A stretch of 64,000 nt of DNA, taken from Carnegiea gigantea. Its lineage: Eukaryota; Streptophyta; Magnoliopsida; Caryophyllales; Cactaceae. Of the stretch, positions 22,169 to 33,303 are shown one piece after another. Numbering within the stretch: position 1 is the stretch's first letter; each line of letters opens with the position of its first letter. Both the position numbers and the translations under genes were made by a program. The stretch covers positions 1,059,501 through 1,123,500 of the forward strand of contig JAKOGI010000127.1 in assembly GCA_029747015.1 (NCBI GenBank). The letters run 5' to 3'. The notes beneath the pieces were generated by a model. That model did no database searches and had not been told where the DNA came from. It saw nothing but the letters and a program-made list of their open reading frames with translations.

Positions 22169-23166
22169 TAGCGCTATGAAATTAAGTTGCATAGTCGAGC
22201 CGTAATTTAGTTGTTTGAGTCATTTTCGTTTTCATAGTTTTGATTTTAGTTTAGATTTTATTGTTTTTATGATTTGAGTCAGATTTTGATTTTGTTTTTT
22301 TGTTTAGTGTTAATTTAGTTTTATGTGTCTTGATCATTTCCCTGCTAAAAAAAACAAAACAATTCTAATTGGTTTAGTTTTTGTGAGGAAAAAAAACAAG
22401 AGCAAAATCATAAAAGCAATAAGAATAAACCCGTTAAGTTATTTCCTATTTCAAGTATTTGGGGCACTTCTGGGGTGAATTTTTCTGTTCTGATATTTTT
22501 CGTAGATTCTCCACGGCTTTTAGAGTTTGTTTGAAATTGTCTAGAAAATTTGGAATTGTGTAGATTTTTTGTGATTTTTAGAATTAATTTTCTATTTGCA
22601 TTTTTCTTCACTATTTGGAAGCAGAAAAAAATCAGAAAAAATATATTTATGTTCCCTGTGATAGTGTTGAATTTCCTGTATATAGAGTTCTAATTTTAGC
22701 TTTAATTTTGTTTTGCATTTTTGATTTAAGAAAATGGTGTATATGCTTTGTGTGTGTGCTTCTTTTCTATTTTTTGTGTTCGGTTCATATTTGATGTTTA
22801 AGTCTTCCTTTTATTTTGGTAACGTAGTTTTATTTTTGTTGGTTTTATTTTCTTTTGATAAAAGAATTATTTAGGTGTCTTATTTTTGTGTTAGTTATTA
22901 GTTTATAATTAGTGTCATAGAGTTGTTGATGTGTTTTTCCCATTCTCCAAACAAAAATCCAAAAAAAAAGAGAAAAAATTGAAAATCCAAAAAGATTGGA
23001 AAAAAGAATTCTTAAAATTGAAAAAAAAAGGGTTTCAAGAATGCAAGTTTTCAATTTCCCACAATTTGAGCATAAACCTTTCTGGAGTTATCTTTCAAGA
23101 CTTAATAATTATCATGCTCAATTAACTCAAAATTTTGAAAAATGAAAAATTTATGAGGTCATTGTA

Positions 23167-23330
23167 ATGGGTATGAATTTTGAATCAAGGGGTTATATTG
23201 AGTCCATTTGTCCTGGCGGATTACTAGGAGTATTATCTAAAACTCGAGATAAGGTATGGGAATTCTTTGAAAAATTGGCTTGGGATACTTATGCTTTTGA
23301 TACCCAACTCATTGCGAGACTGTTTTTCAT
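23167..23330 (+). pseudogene. C-terminal scrap of a Gypsy gag
   Basis: Reads MGMNFESRGYIESICPGGLL then GVLSKTRDKVWEFFEKLAWD. This resembles the end of plant Retrotrans_gag domains, where a GG(S/A)-x-x-x-KT-x-x-E-A-x-x-x-(I/L)-E-x-(L/M)-A segment precedes the zinc knuckle (compare GGALMGKSIEVAKALFEDMA in the Athila gag at 31880-31940). The rest of gag is missing. A frame change near 23330 leads into the next block. Confidence 0.5.
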
Positions 23331-23934
23331 GCTAATCCTTCCCATCAGGACTACTTTATGCCCTCATATGCCCCATTTCAGTCTTATGTGTCTCCTATTT
23401 TGTGTGAATACTATGAGTCTTCTTATCATGATGCTTGTCATTGCCCATATCATGGTTACGTTGATGCCACATGTGCATGTGTTGAAAAGAAGATTAATGA
23501 ATTGACTGATAAAATGGTAGAGACTATAAAAGATAGAATTGCTAAGTATTCTCACTGTTTTAATCATAGTAGGGAGAATTATAGTGAGTCTGACTCTAGT
23601 TTAGGATCCCCTAAAACTGAAGTTAGTCTCTATGATGATTTTGAGCCCTTTTATCACTCTAGATCCAATTTGCAAGATGTTATGCCCTTGCCCCACCTAG
23701 AGCAAGAGAGTAGCCTCCCTACGTCTCTATTATAAGACCTTGCACCCTACACTAGCTCACCTAAGGATGTCATTGATGATATCCTAATTTCCTCCAACCC
23801 ACCCACCACTTTGAATGACTTTTGTGAGTTTCGGTAAGTGAAGACCTTGAGAGACCTAGTGAGTTAGATATTAGCATCACAAATGAAGTTGAGCAGCATG
23901 AGATAGATGACTTAGAAGAAGCTATTTTATAGGA
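23331..23934 (+). pseudogene. Unrecognised Cys/His-bearing acidic coding block of the non-autonomous element
   Basis: In one frame: HANPSHQDYFMPSYAPFQSY, then a Cys/His cluster CEYYESSYHDACHCPYHGY followed by CACVEKKINEL, and a long acidic Ser-rich part (ESDSSLGSPKTEVSLYDDFE) to a TAA at 23733-23735. The sense continues past that stop (SSPKDVIDDILISSNPPTTL). A second frame carries VSEDLERPSELDISITNEVE and ends at a TAG (23932-23934) just before the 213-codon ORF. The Cys/His cluster sits where a gag zinc knuckle would be but does not fit CCHC spacing. Function unknown. Confidence 0.5.
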
Positions 23935-23941
23935 AACATGT

Positions 23942-24583
23942 GTGGAGGTAGTTGAGCCCACCACTTTAAAATTCTATGATGATATTCTTTCTATAGAATA
24001 TGAATCCTTTTCATGTAGGTTTGATGTCAATATGGGTTTGGATGTGGATCTGTGTGTTAAATATGAATATTTTTCTTTTGACCCCATCCAACCGGACTTT
24101 CTTTCTGAATATTGCAAGTCTGAATTTGTTGAGTCTGAGACTATTATTGTTGAGAATTTTGATTTAGACCAGACTCTTACGCCTTTTGATATTAAAGGAC
24201 CTATGGATTTCGGGCCCACTATTTTGCCTAGACTATTAATTCCTGATGACGATCACATTTCTAGGCCGGCGACTCACTTGCTGGCTGCTGTTGAGTATGC
24301 CTATCTATTTCCCGATTGGGCCCAACTATTTGACAAGTTGAAATGGGCCCCTACTTGTGCTTCATTGGCATGGTGGATGTACTCTTTCTGGCTCCAACTC
24401 TATACTTTTTATCATTGCTATGTTATTGAGAGTTGGCCTTCTGTGTTCGATAAGATGCTATGTGCTCTAATAGGTTTTGATTTGCATAGCACCGTTTCAT
24501 TTGATATGGAGTGGCTGATACTCCATAGGCGTCTATTTGCACAGATTTTTGGAGGCTACAGTTTAGGTGTATTTTGCACCTGA
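23942..24583 (+). CDS. 213-codon unrecognised ORF of a non-autonomous LTR element, aromatic-rich C terminus
   Basis: An intact ORF from ATG 23942 to TGA 24581-24583. The N-terminal 100 residues are acidic (KFYDDILSIEYESF, YEYFSFDPIQPDFLSEY, ENFDLDQTLTPFDIKG). The C-terminal half is rich in Trp, Tyr and Phe (CASLAWWMYSFWLQLYTFYH, then ESWPSVFDKMLCALIGFD, ending FAQIFGGYSLGVFCT). It lies directly behind a stop in the same frame as the preceding acidic block, so it is probably the 3' part of one formerly longer polypeptide. No enzyme motif, zinc finger or signal peptide is recognised. I recall similar hypothetical proteins from plant genomes within gag-only LTR elements but cannot verify that here. 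Role unknown; particle assembly or RNA packaging would be guesses. Confidence 0.6.
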   Translation: MEVVEPTTLKFYDDILSIEYESFSCRFDVNMGLDVDLCVKYEYFSFDPIQPDFLSEYCKSEFVESETIIVENFDLDQTLTPFDIKGPMDFGPTILPRLLIPDDDHISRPATHLLAAVEYAYLFPDWAQLFDKLKWAPTCASLAWWMYSFWLQLYTFYHCYVIESWPSVFDKMLCALIGFDLHSTVSFDMEWLILHRRLFAQIFGGYSLGVFCT

Positions 24584-24770
24584 CCTGGTATAAATATTCC
24601 TCTATCTCCTCTTTTTATTTTGTTTTCTTTTGTATATAGTTGTTGCTTTGTTTTATTTTTATTTTCTTTTTGAGTTTAGAGTCTTGTGATTTTTCTTTCT
24701 TTTTGAGTCATGTTTTCTTTTGTATATACATCCTTATTTTAAGGCTTTATGTTTCTTTTCACTCCCAATG

Positions 24771-24798
24771 AGGACATTGTGAGATTTAGGTAGGGGGA
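24771..24798 (+). promoter_or_regulatory. Polypurine-tract-like site
   Basis: GAGGACATTGTGAGATTTAGG continues into TAGGGGGA. Athila/Tat-type elements carry a GAGGACA...GGGGGA signature near the plus-strand priming site; compare 40991-41022, where the same signature directly precedes the Athila 3' LTR. Here no LTR start is recognised immediately after. Confidence 0.5.
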
Positions 24799-25250
24799 TG
24801 GGAAAACTTTGAAAAAGTTTGAAAAAATTGAAAAAATTTGAAAAAACTTTGAAAATCCAAACAGATCTTTGTTTTGTTTTTGGGGACGCTTCATGCTATT
24901 TTGAAGAACTTAAATTCCCTGTGCTTTGGCTTTTAGCTTGTATGTAAGTGTGATATGCATGATAGGTCTCCGTCCTCAGTATGTCATTCTAAGGCCTAAT
25001 TCTAACCCCAATTATTCATTATCGATGTGTAATCCAATCCCTATTTATGTCATCATGATTATCTGAAGGTCTTAGTCTTCCATGATTAGCTCTCCCACTT
25101 ATCTTTGACACGATTACTTTGATTTTAGTTTGTATTTGGAAAAACAAAAGAAACAAAAAAAAATGAACAAAAAAAAATGAAATGAAAAAATAAGGAAACA
25201 CCAAAAGAGAAAAAGAAGAAAATAAAATTTCGAATGACAAGTATCCTTTT

Positions 25251-25360
25251 GAGGCATGCACTACTGGGCGTTACCCTTTGAGGCATGCGCTACTAGGCAT
25301 TACCCTTTGAGGCATCTGCTATTGGGTATTACCCGTTGAGGTAATACTGCTACTAGAAAA
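25251..25360. repeat. 29-bp minisatellite, about four units
   Basis: GAGGCATGC-type unit starts at 25251, 25280, 25309 and, diverged, 25338. Each unit carries GAGGCAT, a CTACTGGGC-like centre and a TTACCCTTT-like end. Located in the 3' untranslated part of the non-autonomous LTR element. Confidence 0.85.
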
Positions 25361-26575
25361 GCTTGCTTCCTATGTTAATAAGTCGATAAAGTAGTTTGTG
25401 TCAGTTAAGTAGGATTGAGTTTGATTCTGGTAAACCTAAGCCCTATGATGATGATGCACTTGTACACGAGCACTGGATGGATTTAAAGTTTTGATATATA
25501 GTGGGGTGAAAAATTAGTGCTTTGATGTCATCCATGGGGTAGAGAGCCTTGATGAGTACATCCTATTTATATGCAGGCCAATATCATTGCTACATGGGTG
25601 ATTTTGTTAGTTAGAATGTGCATAGGCTTCTCCCTTGTATATTTGTGTTTGTAAATCCAAACTGTTTTTTTGTTATTGCCTTGCTTTTCCTTTTTTATTT
25701 TCTTTTATAGATTTTGTGGGTATATCTTCATGAAGAGACTCAGGGTTTGGAGGAGACAAAGTGGCGGCATACATGAAGGACTAGACCGACCAAGCTAGAC
25801 ATGAGCCCCTTAGAGCATCCACAAGCGGTGTATTGTAATCCCTTTATGAATCGTGCATTCTAATTTTATTGTTGCAACTGGCGATTTCATGAAATGGCAC
25901 ACATGGAGGACTGTGCCAGAGGTCCTCTAAGCATTTCAATTTTTCCTTCAGTTTATTATTACTTTTGCTTCAAATCAATTTTTCTCTTTCTCTTGGCTCA
26001 AAAAAAAAAGTGTATTATGAAGTGGATTCATAATAAATATTTATGTGGCAATCCAAGTTAAGGTTCATTGCGTAGAAAAACTGAAGGAATGCAAGTTCCA
26101 AAAACTTGAACTTTTACTAATGTGGCATAGTGGAATTCCAAAATATAGAATGTGAGTTAGAGATTGTAAGACCCGCCTTCTTTATTTTAAGTTAACCTGA
26201 CTGTCTTATCTTCTACGTTATAAAATTCGTATTTTTATTAACTATATAAGGTAAATTATTATCGATGTGCTTATGTGAACGATAAATTTATTAAAAAGAA
26301 TGTTTTCATAGCTATTAATATTATTATCATTATTAGTTTTGAAAATCTTTTCATGATTTTTAGTATACGTTAATATAGATTATTAACAACTGCTAAATCG
26401 ATTAGCAACCTGAATACGATTAGGTTGTCAACCTTAGAATCAATTTCGAAGTTTAATAAATCGAACCTTGATGTATTTAGGAACGAATAATTGATGAAGG
26501 GTCATGTAATCGATCTGGGTTTAGAATAAGACATTCGAGATTGGTAATTTAGTTGATAAGCTAGCTTGAATCAAA

Positions 26576-26614
26576 AAAATATATATATAAACAAATAAGG
26601 GGCCAAAGCCCCTT
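26576..26614 (+). promoter_or_regulatory. TATA-like sequence and leader hairpin of the solo LTR
   Basis: An ATATATATATATAAAC run (26580-26595 region) is followed at once by AAGGGGCCAAAGCCCCTT (26597-26614), a perfect 8-bp stem with a 2-nt loop. The same hairpin, with one loop base changed, is at 58178-58195 in the second solo LTR. Promoter function is inferred. Confidence 0.55.
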
Positions 26615-26639
26615 ACTTTCTTAGGCAAGACACAAAAAA

Positions 26640-27020
26640 AAAGGGAGGTTCTTCTTCTTCGGGCATCATGATGCCCTCCCCAGCAAACCAACACAGAAAG
26701 AGAGAGGGAGAGAACCGGGGCTGGCTGGTCGACGGCGACGGTGGCACCACACCGGCCACCGTCCGTTCACTGGAAGCCGAGACAGAATTCGACCGGTTGG
26801 AGGAGAGAGAGCAACAGAGGCTGAGAGCGAGTAAGGGAGCGATTTCGAGAGAGGGGACCGGCGGCAGCCGGGATGGCCGGGGCTAGTGGCGGCAACGAGG
26901 CGGTTGTCTCCACCGGTAGGCTTGAGTCCGGCGACCACCAAGGCCACGATGATGAGGGTTTAAAAGTTAGGGTTTTGAACCCCAAGCACCACTAACACCT
27001 CGGCCACCACCCGGGTGGTC
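26640..27020. other. GC-rich island of the solo LTR
   Basis: Locally GC-rich (GACGGCGACGGTGGCACC, CCGGCCACCGTCC). ORFs on both strands here (26668-26886 + and 26666-26985 -) arise from base composition and have no recognised domain. Position just after the TATA-like region suggests a transcribed leader (R/U5) rather than a protein gene. Confidence 0.5.
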
Positions 27021-27289
27021 CTGATGGGTAGTGGTCCTGATTTACATGGCCAGGTGCTAGAGCAAATGAGAACTAGGGTAGGACAAAAGCAGTAGTAGCA
27101 GTAGAAGGGCTCGGCTCAAATGCGCCCAAACTAAACGCCAAATTGGGTCCTCTAGCTAGGAATCGAGGTGCGTTTTTCTCACCTCCTAAGTATTAGTAAT
27201 TTCGAAATCGTTTTAACCCTTAAGTTGTGATGCATGCTAGTTTAGGATTAGGAAGATCAATTGGAGTTATGCATATTCTGTTTCAGCTG

Positions 27290-27850
27290 AATTTAGTTTA
27301 AATCGATGTATGTTAAGTTTAGTTAGTTCATACCTGAAAGGGACTTCGAAATAACCTAACGATGGCTTTGAATCGATATATGTTAGTTTAGTTAATATAT
27401 GCTTATAAGTAGTTTCGAAATAATATACGAATCCTTCGGATTGATGCCCATTAAGTTAACTAATTCTAGCTTGAAAACAACTTCAAAATGAACTAAGAAT
27501 GCCTATATTCGATGCATGCTAAGTGGCTTGGTTCATGTTTAAAAGTAACCCTGGAATCGACCTAAACAGGTTTTGAATCGACCTTTGTATAATTAGTTAA
27601 TTCATGCTTGAATAGTAACTTCGAAGTGATATGTGAGCACTTAGAATCAATGCTTGAATTGTTAGTTAATTCATGCCTGATTAGAAACTTCGGGATAACA
27701 TGTTAACACTTCGAATTGATGCTTGTATAGTAGTTAATTAATGCCAGAATACTAGCTTCGAAATATCATATGAACACTTGAAATCGATGCTTCTCTATTT
27801 AGTTAAATTGTGCTTGAAAAAGACATGAAAATAGCATGTTACCTTTTATT
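27290..27850. repeat. Diverged tandem array of about 70-bp units inside the solo LTR
   Basis: An AATCGATGC-like start recurs at about 27301, 27371, 27440, 27508, 27575, 27643, 27713 and 27781, each unit also carrying TTAGTTAATTCATGC-like and ACTTCGAAATA-like blocks. About eight units, spacing 67-70 bp. Confidence 0.85.
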
Positions 27851-29734
27851 GTGAAATATTAATGCATTAAGATTTATGCCTTGATTAGTTTAAGTTGGTT
27901 CGTAAGAGTTATTTCAAGTTAAGGCAATAGATGTATATGTACACGTGGTTGTATATATGCTTGCAGTAACACACCGCTGGATGGTATTGCTTGCTCAGGT
28001 AAGTACATAAGCCCTATTACACATTTCTTTATAAGCTTTCATGAGTATATGCTATGGTAATAGAAATGAAAACCGAGATGGTAGTTGGATGGCTTGAGGT
28101 TGAACTAATAAGAGTTTAAGGTTCTTCGTGGTCGGTGTTGTGTGAGGAAGGAGCCTGAGTTATGAATTAACTGCAATCGTGTGGATTGCGAGGCCATATG
28201 TGGCTTATTCTCTTGAATTGATTATGAAGTGTTTGAATCTGTTACGTGCAAACGCCCTTCCCTTTTATGTCATTAAGTTTCATATTGCGAGTGAGGGTAA
28301 GTTTGAAAAAGGAAGTTTTTATGTTTGTAACTAATAGTAGCCATAACTATTAACAAACGATGGCCTATTTTAACTATGTAAATATAGTTTTGGGAGTGAA
28401 CTCGCTTAAACGGGGGAATCCCTAAAGAATGTAAATAAAAAGAGAGCGCGTTGCATGAAAAAGGATTTTGCTGTTAGAGGCAGCAAACTTATTAGCCGTT
28501 ATGGTCATACGTTTTAAATTGGCTAAGATATTGTGCATAGGGACAATAGATGGGAGTGAACCTACTTGAACGGGGGAATCCCTATCTTAGAGAGTAATCC
28601 CAGTTGTGGGAAGCCCTAGAGACCCTGACGAAGGTTCAGGTCCAAAAGTTAGTTGCCATGTTGGGAGTAAGAGCATAGCGTGAGCGATAGTCTCACTAGG
28701 GGTTGAGAATAGATCTCACCCAACCCGAACATTATGATGATCTTATGCCCAGAGTAATTTCCTAATAAGTGAGAAAAGCAATCGGCGTTTCACCTTTTTA
28801 AATATTTCAGAAAGAAAGTTTTTAAGGGTCATTATGAGACCAATATGAAAGAGATTTTTTTAAGAATATGAGCCTAAAGAGGCTAAGAAAAGAGTTCTTA
28901 TGAGCCTAAAGAGGTTAAGTAAAGCGTTTTCAGAAAAAGAAAAGAAAGATTTTTATACACATCATGTGATTAAGAATCTAAGTGCAGTATGAATGAAATT
29001 CCAAGTGCAGCATGGCCATATCTTTGTAATGCATCGAGCATATGAGTTTGAATGTGCATGTTTAGCTAAAGAAAGCTCCTTGCATAATCTCTTCTTCATG
29101 TGTTTAGTATCGCATAAATCACAAATTAAATCACATAATCTATTAAAGAAAGTTCTGTGCTTAGCCTCGTTGCTTGCTTATGTGTTTGGCTGCTTGTTAG
29201 CAAAGGAATTTAGTCATTCAGGGCCCTAGAAATGAGTTTGAACGGCTAAAATGAAGTTTATGGATAGTGATCCTTCCTTAAGAATTCATGAATGCCTAAT
29301 ATGATAGTGAAGTATGAATACGTGGTATGTGACTATTATGAGTATTATTGTCTGCGACGGTTTTGGTTTTAAGGGGTTGGGGAATACTCACTGAGCATGT
29401 GGTTGCTCATTCCATTACTCTTTCCCCTTTTTCCTCAGGTTTGCACTATGACAAGCAGAGTCCAAGTCACTTATGCCAAGATAGAATCTATTCTTGCTTA
29501 CAAGGTGTCATGTGTGCCCATTTGAAGGGGTCTTACGTGTTTAATGAAGTCAAGTAATGTGTTCCTAGAATTGTAAACGTTGTAAACAAGTGTTCTAGTT
29601 CATGTAGTGTATTCGTTTTGGGAGTCGCTCTATATGGCCAAGTGTGCCAACCATCTAATTTATCAGGTGTCCTTTCAGTTGAAATCAGCTACGTTTTGGG
29701 ATGTAAACTTCAATACTCCAGTTGTGTGAACTAT
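27851..29734. other. Remainder of the solo LTR, no gene
   Basis: Contains repeated GGGAGTGAACYYRCTTRAACGGGGGAATCCCTA-type blocks at about 28390 and 28553, and paired GAGCCTAAAGAGG copies near 28868 and 28899. The short ORFs 28993-29229 and 29348-29557 are unsupported. Confidence 0.5.
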
Positions 29735-31044
29735 TGATAAACCACTATTTTACACACTTTTAGGCATGATTTTTACCTCTCATCTTGGCGATTTCTGGTA
29801 AAATCCCGAGAGTTTAGAGGTTGATTAGTCATTCTTTACCGCAAATCTACTTAAAAGTGTGTTTTTGTATTTTCAGGGGTTAGACTAAAAGAAATGAGAA
29901 AAACAAGCTAGTGCCGCGCCAAATAGGAGCTAAAGAGCAGGATTTCAAGCCAAGAGAGAGTGGCACAGTGGCAATATGCCATGCAGACTGACCGTGCCAC
30001 CCAGAGAAACGCGGAAACGCAAGCCAGAGATGTGGCACGGTGGGTTCGTGCCCAGTGGCACGACCGTGCCACATTAGTTTTCCTCGTATAGTCGCGATTT
30101 GGCGTTGTAATCGGGCATTCATGCTTTTCTCTATTTTTTCTCTCTTGAAAACGACGACTAGGGTTTATAGTTCTTGGTTTTGATTGTTGTGAAATTCAAG
30201 ACAGTGGATCAAGATTTCTTTATGCTTTTGGTAGATTGTTGCTGCAAATTGCACAGAGTACATTCCTCTACCTTTTTCCTTTGCGTTTTAATTCAAAATT
30301 GAATACCTTTGAGCATGTTCGTTTTCTTGATTGTAATTGTGATTAGAATGACGATTAGAGGCTAAATCCCGTGTCTTGGATTGGGCGTATCCTCTTTGAT
30401 GTGATTTGGATTGATGTCCTAGGTTTTCGTGAATTGATGCCCATGTTATAATTGAACTCTCGCTTAGCATGCCAGGTGTTCGATGAAATGCCTGAAAGGG
30501 GTTGTATTCATGTTCGTAATTAGGGTTTAGGAGATTAACGAAAGTTAAGTCCTTTACTTAGAGCGGTTTTGCGAGCGATTGAATTTCTTAATATGAAAAT
30601 AGTTGGGGTTTCAATTGGGAATAAAGGGTTACACAATCTTGTGGTCTTGCAACTCTAGTTTCATGAAAATAGATAACTAGGATAACTTGACCAGTCTAAT
30701 GACCTTTGAGAGAAGGCGTAGACATGTTTAATTTGTAACCATTCCATTTCAGTTGTCTTGTAGGCGGATTCACATGACCTAGATTACAATCCTAATAACA
30801 TCAAAGTGTGGTGAACCCCAATCTAGGACCCTTGTCACCATTGATTTAAATGAAAGCAGTAACTTTAGATTGAATATAGCTAACTTCTAGTGAAAACCCA
30901 TTCTACCAGACTCTGGTCCAAATTGAGTGTTAAAAGTTGGATTCAGTGATTGAAACCAAGTTCCTTGTGGACACGACCTGTACTTGCCGTTGTTAGCTAC
31001 AACTAGCACCATGCACTTGCGGTTATTTGAGTAAAACGATAACA
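29735..31044 (+). repeat. Athila 5' LTR, 1310 bp
   Basis: TG...CA ends. Pairs with 41023-42315. Contains the GTGGCACGG / CCGTGCCAC motif cluster at about 29958-30072, including a 17-bp segment missing from the 3' LTR. Confidence 0.93.
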
Positions 31045-31050
31045 AGTTTT

Positions 31051-31068
31051 TAGCGCCGTTGCTGGGGA
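31051..31068 (+). promoter_or_regulatory. Primer-binding site, tRNA-Asp type
   Basis: TAGCGCCGTTGCTGGGGA, two bases different from TGGCGCCGTTGCCGGGGA, six bases after the LTR end. Confidence 0.85.
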
Positions 31069-31234
31069 ACTTGTTCGTTTTGACATCGAAACCGACTATT
31101 ATACTTGAGATTAGGCTCTTTCTTTTATTTTTCTTCTCTTTCCACCCTGCTTGTTTTTACCCTTGCTTGAGCCTACTTACGCTTGGTATAGTTTTTGGCT
31201 TTGTATGCACAGGCGTCGTTAGGGTAGTCACAAC

Positions 31235-32740
31235 TTGCTTCCCTTGAATCCTGAAATCGAAGCTACTGCTCGTAAGCAAAGCGGCGCACGCAGAAAGAAG
31301 CAAGCCGAATCTACCATGGCAACGCAAGACAACAGAGTTTTGAGAGACTATGCTATGCCTCAGTCGTTGGGTATCACTTCCTCTGTAGTGAACCCTGCGG
31401 TCGAGGTCAACAACTTCGAGTTGCGCCCAGCCCTTATCTCCTTGGTGGAGCGTGACCAATTCGATGGACACCCCTCTGAGAATCCCAATATGCACCTTCG
31501 CAATTTCCTTGCGAAGTGTGACACAGTTAAATTCAATGGGGTCTCCACCGACGCCATGCGATTGAGGCTCTTCCCGTTCTCCTTAAGGGATAGAGCTAGG
31601 GACTGGCTCCAGAATGAGGAGCCCAACACCTTCGCCACTTGGGATGCTCTCTCCAAGGCCTTCTTAAGCAAGTACTTTCCCCCATGGAAGACAGCCAAGT
31701 TGAGAGCCGACATCACCTCATTCGCTCAACTGCATAGCGAATCGTTATATGAGGCGTGGGAACGGTTCGAGGATCTTCAACGCCAGTGCCCCCACCATGG
31801 AGTCCTTGATTGGCTCCTTATTCAAACTTTCTACAATGGACTGGATCAGACTTTGAAGATGTCCATTGATGCTGCAGCTGGGGGAGCACTTATGGGAAAA
31901 TCGATCGAAGTGGCCAAGGCTTTATTCGAGGACATGGCTGCTAATAACTACCATTAGTCTAATGAGCAGGTCCCTCAAAGTAAAGGTGGTAGCAAGTATG
32001 ATGTTGACGCCACAGACATGCTAGCCAGCAAGGTCGATGCCTTGGCACAGCGTTTCAGTAGGCTTGGAACTCCTTCAGAGAGTTCAATGGGAGGTCCATT
32101 TGGTGCAATGTTTGAGGTTGGAGTACTTTGTGAGATCTGTGGCATTCAAGGCCACATTGCTACTGAATGCCAAACCACTTTCCCAGGCGTTGAGCATGCC
32201 AATGCAATGTAAACTTATGGCCAACGTCCACAAAACAACCCCTACTCAAACACCTACAACCCTGGTTGGAGAAATCATCCAAACTTTTCCTACCGCAACA
32301 ATAATCCCATGCCACCCAATCCTTCCCAATCACAACCACAACCTCCTGGTTTCCAATATAGGGCCTCTTATGCCCAATCTCCTCAACAACCTCCCCAACA
32401 ACCCAAGTCCAATCTGGAGAGCCTCATGGAGCGCTTTATAGCTACTCAGACGAAGACCAATGAGGCACTTAGTGAGTCGGTCAACCAGTTGAACTCCAAG
32501 TTTGACTCTATGGCTACTCACCAGAAGATGATGGACAATCAAATCGCTCAAATTGCACAGCAAGTGAGCCATTTGTCTAGACCCCAGGGACATCTGCCAG
32601 GTCAACCTGAGACCAATCCCAAAGGCCAGATGAATGCTATTACACTGCGGAGCGGCAGGGAGTTAGAAGGTCCCACAATGCCTATGAGGAGGAAAGGGAG
32701 GGAGCTGTCGATGTGGATGATGACACCAGGGCGGCCATGA
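31235..32740 (+). pseudogene. Athila gag with zinc knuckle, two in-frame stops
   Basis: One frame from 31235 (or Met 31316, MATQDNRVLRD) through 32740. Retrotrans_gag core: RNFLAKCDTVKFNGVSTDAM, LRLFPFSLRDRARDWL, WDALSKAFLSKYFPP, FYNGLDQTLKMSIDAAAGG. A TAG at 31955-31957 interrupts just after NNYH and a TAA at 32210-32212 follows the knuckle; both are in frame and read through. The CCHC knuckle is intact (C-EI-C-GIQG-H-IATE-C, 32129-32170). After it come an Asn/Pro/Gln-rich stretch and a coiled-coil-like helix (SNLESLMERFIATQTKTNEA), then NAITLRSGREL, the usual Athila gag-protease junction. A frame change near 32700 joins the protease frame. Gag forms the particle that packages element RNA. 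Confidence 0.92.
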
Positions 32741-33303
32741 GTGAGAGGGCCCAGAATGAGAAGCCCAAAGAGGATGCACCAGAAAGTACCCCCTCTCACG
32801 TGAAGCCTTACAAGCCTTCTGTCCCTTACCCTCAAAGGCTAGTAAAGGCTAAGGAGGAGCACAAGCATGGCAAGTTCCTTGAGATGCTAAAGAAGTTTCA
32901 TATCAACATCCCCTTTTTGGAGGCCATTACTGACATGCCTTCCTATGCCAAGTTCTTAAAGGATTTGCTCTCCAATAAGGGGAAGTTACTCGAGAATGCC
33001 ACGGTGTCTCTCACTGAGGAGTGCAGTGCGATCATTCAGAACAAACTCCCTCCTAAACTTTCAGATCCAGGGAGCTTTTCCATCCCCTGTTCCGTCGGGG
33101 GTCTTACCATCAGTAGAGCACTATGTGACCTTGGGGCTAGTGTGAGCCTCATGCCGTACTCCATCTGTAAGAAGCTACAACTGGGAGAGTTAAAACCCAC
33201 CACCATCTCCCTGCAGCTAGCCGATCGATCAGGCAAGTACCCTCTTGGTGTTCTTGAAGATGTCCCACTCCAAGTGGGAAAGTTCTTCATTCCCTGAGAC
33301 TTT
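32713..33303 (+). pseudogene. Athila aspartic protease region
   Basis: The frame from 32713 carries a basic/acidic spacer, KFLEMLKKFHINIPFLEAIT, and the protease core ALCDLGASVSLMPYSICKKL. Athila elements have D-L-G-A where most aspartic proteases have D-T/S-G, so DLGA at about 33127-33138 is normal for the family. A TGA at 33295-33297 interrupts before DFVVMEMEEDSRIPIILGRP, which continues in the same frame. The enzyme would cleave the polyprotein inside the particle. Confidence 0.88.

Larger units (their letters stand above)
20939..26164 (+). mobile_element. Non-autonomous Gypsy-like LTR element (TR-GAG/LARD-like), 3' end undefined
   Basis: Contains a probable 5' LTR, a tRNA-Asp primer-binding site (22151-22168), a leader of about 1 kb, a gag-like scrap (about 23167-23330), a longer unrecognised coding sequence (about 23331-24583), a purine-rich tract preceded by GAGGACATTGTGAG (24771-24798) and about 1.2 kb of AT-rich 3' sequence. 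No protease, RT, RNase H or integrase is present, so it would rely on another element. The PBS and the leader style resemble the Athila/Tat side of Gypsy. A second copy of the LTR was not found before 26165, where a solo LTR interrupts the sequence, so the right border is uncertain. Confidence 0.65.

Noticed and set aside
25019..25261. Phe/Leu-rich - strand ORF resembling a membrane protein
   Set aside because: It mirrors an A-rich stretch (25137-25230); hydrophobicity is a composition effect.
26012..26164. Start of a 3' LTR for the non-autonomous element after an A-rich tract
   Set aside because: TGTATTATGAAGTGG does not match the presumed 5' LTR at 20939-22144, so a second LTR could not be supported.
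31157..31716. - strand ORFs across the Athila gag
   Set aside because: Shadows of the gag frame; the + strand has the recognised gag motifs.
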